Part shown: piece after piece, positions 5,131 through 5,417 of the stretch
Layout of the letters: every line of letters begins with the position of its first letter
How positions within the stretch are numbered: the first letter of the stretch is position 1
Assembly: GCA_021161495.1 (NCBI GenBank)
Contig: JAGHAO010000209.1
Span: 1-5,417 of the forward strand
DNA: 5,417 bases
Reading direction: 5' to 3'
From: Caldisericaceae bacterium
Lineage (GTDB): Bacteria; Caldisericota; Caldisericia; Caldisericales; Caldisericaceae
Position numbers and translations under genes: made by a program
Notes under the pieces: generated by a model
The model's input: only the letters and a program-made list of their open reading frames with translations
Told to the model about the DNA's origin: nothing
The model's database searches: none

Positions 5131-5417
5131 ATGAAGAAAAATATCATAGTTGTACTCACTGTGATTATTGCAATAATTAGAGTAGGGTTATATTTTTGGT
5201 TTAATTCTCCTCAGTATGGGTTGAAAATTACAAAATTTGAAATCCACAACTATTATAATGATGAGGAAATCTACGGGGTATTAACAAATCGAACCAGTAG
5301 AGAATTTTCGCATATTGTTATTGAATTTGCCGCTTATGATAAAGATAATTATCAAGTTGGAACATTCAGTACTATTATTGGTAATTTACAGCCACATAGT
5401 AAAACCAGATTTCATAC
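5131..5417 (+). CDS. Membrane-anchored FxLYD-type domain protein (3' end outside window)
   Basis: The first 95 codons of a gene cut by the window end. Two lysines are followed by a hydrophobic segment (residues 4-24, INIVVL-like, rich in I and V), an uncleaved signal anchor or signal peptide without a lipobox Cys. The rest would lie outside the cytoplasmic membrane. Residues about 31-95 resemble the FxLYD domain, a small beta-sandwich found in extracytoplasmic proteins of unknown role: ITKFEIHN (33-40), YGVLTNRTSREFSHIVIEFAAYDKD (48-72, with FAAYD in place of FxLYD), then VGTF (76-79) and NLQPHSK (85-91), corresponding to the usual N-L-x-P-G segment. The function is unknown. The coding region is more AT-rich than the dehydrogenase operon. 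A good ribosome site supports the start. The gene may have its own promoter and lacks an obvious tie to the deoxyribosyltransferase. Confidence 0.75.
   Translation, partial: MKKNIIVVLTVIIAIIRVGLYFWFNSPQYGLKITKFEIHNYYNDEEIYGVLTNRTSREFSHIVIEFAAYDKDNYQVGTFSTIIGNLQPHSKTRFH

Overview
The window reads as an AT-rich stretch of bacterial chromosome with tightly packed genes, all on the + strand. The first two genes (rubrerythrin, then rubredoxin) and an iron-type alcohol dehydrogenase point to an anaerobe or microaerophile. Strong purine-rich ribosome binding sites (for example GGAGGTGA at 607-614) and overlapping genes fit a Firmicute-like or Thermotogota/Caldisericota-like organism. I cannot place it further from the sequence alone.

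Layout. 1-391: the C-terminal end of rubrerythrin followed 12 bases later by a complete rubredoxin, a peroxide-detoxification pair. 392-618: a gene-free stretch with possible RNA structure, ending in a GC-rich hairpin plus T-run (571-595) just before the next gene. 619-4143: a three-gene overlapping operon: an iron-containing alcohol dehydrogenase, a cation diffusion facilitator (CDF) metal-efflux protein with a NifX-like domain fused at its C-terminus, and a 12-helix major facilitator (MFS) exporter of the fosmidomycin-resistance (Fsr) type. 4144-4506: a gene-free regulatory region with tandem and inverted 10-mers, a perfect 13-bp palindrome touching a TATAAT box, and a good sigma-70-type promoter. 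4507-4923: a compact nucleoside 2-deoxyribosyltransferase-family enzyme with its own promoter. 4924-5130: a short spacer with two mutually exclusive hairpins. 5131-5417: the start of a membrane-anchored protein with an FxLYD-type domain, cut by the window end.

How the genes may work together. Rubredoxin is the expected electron donor to rubrerythrin, which reduces hydrogen peroxide. In the middle operon, 4-nt and 38-nt overlaps imply translational coupling of a metal-dependent dehydrogenase with two exporters. A role in metal and small-molecule (aldehyde, drug or metabolite) stress is an inference. The last two genes are probably separate units. The most unusual item is the CDF-NifX fusion, whose usual cytoplasmic zinc-sensing residues look largely replaced. 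No mobile element, CRISPR array, tRNA or rRNA was seen.
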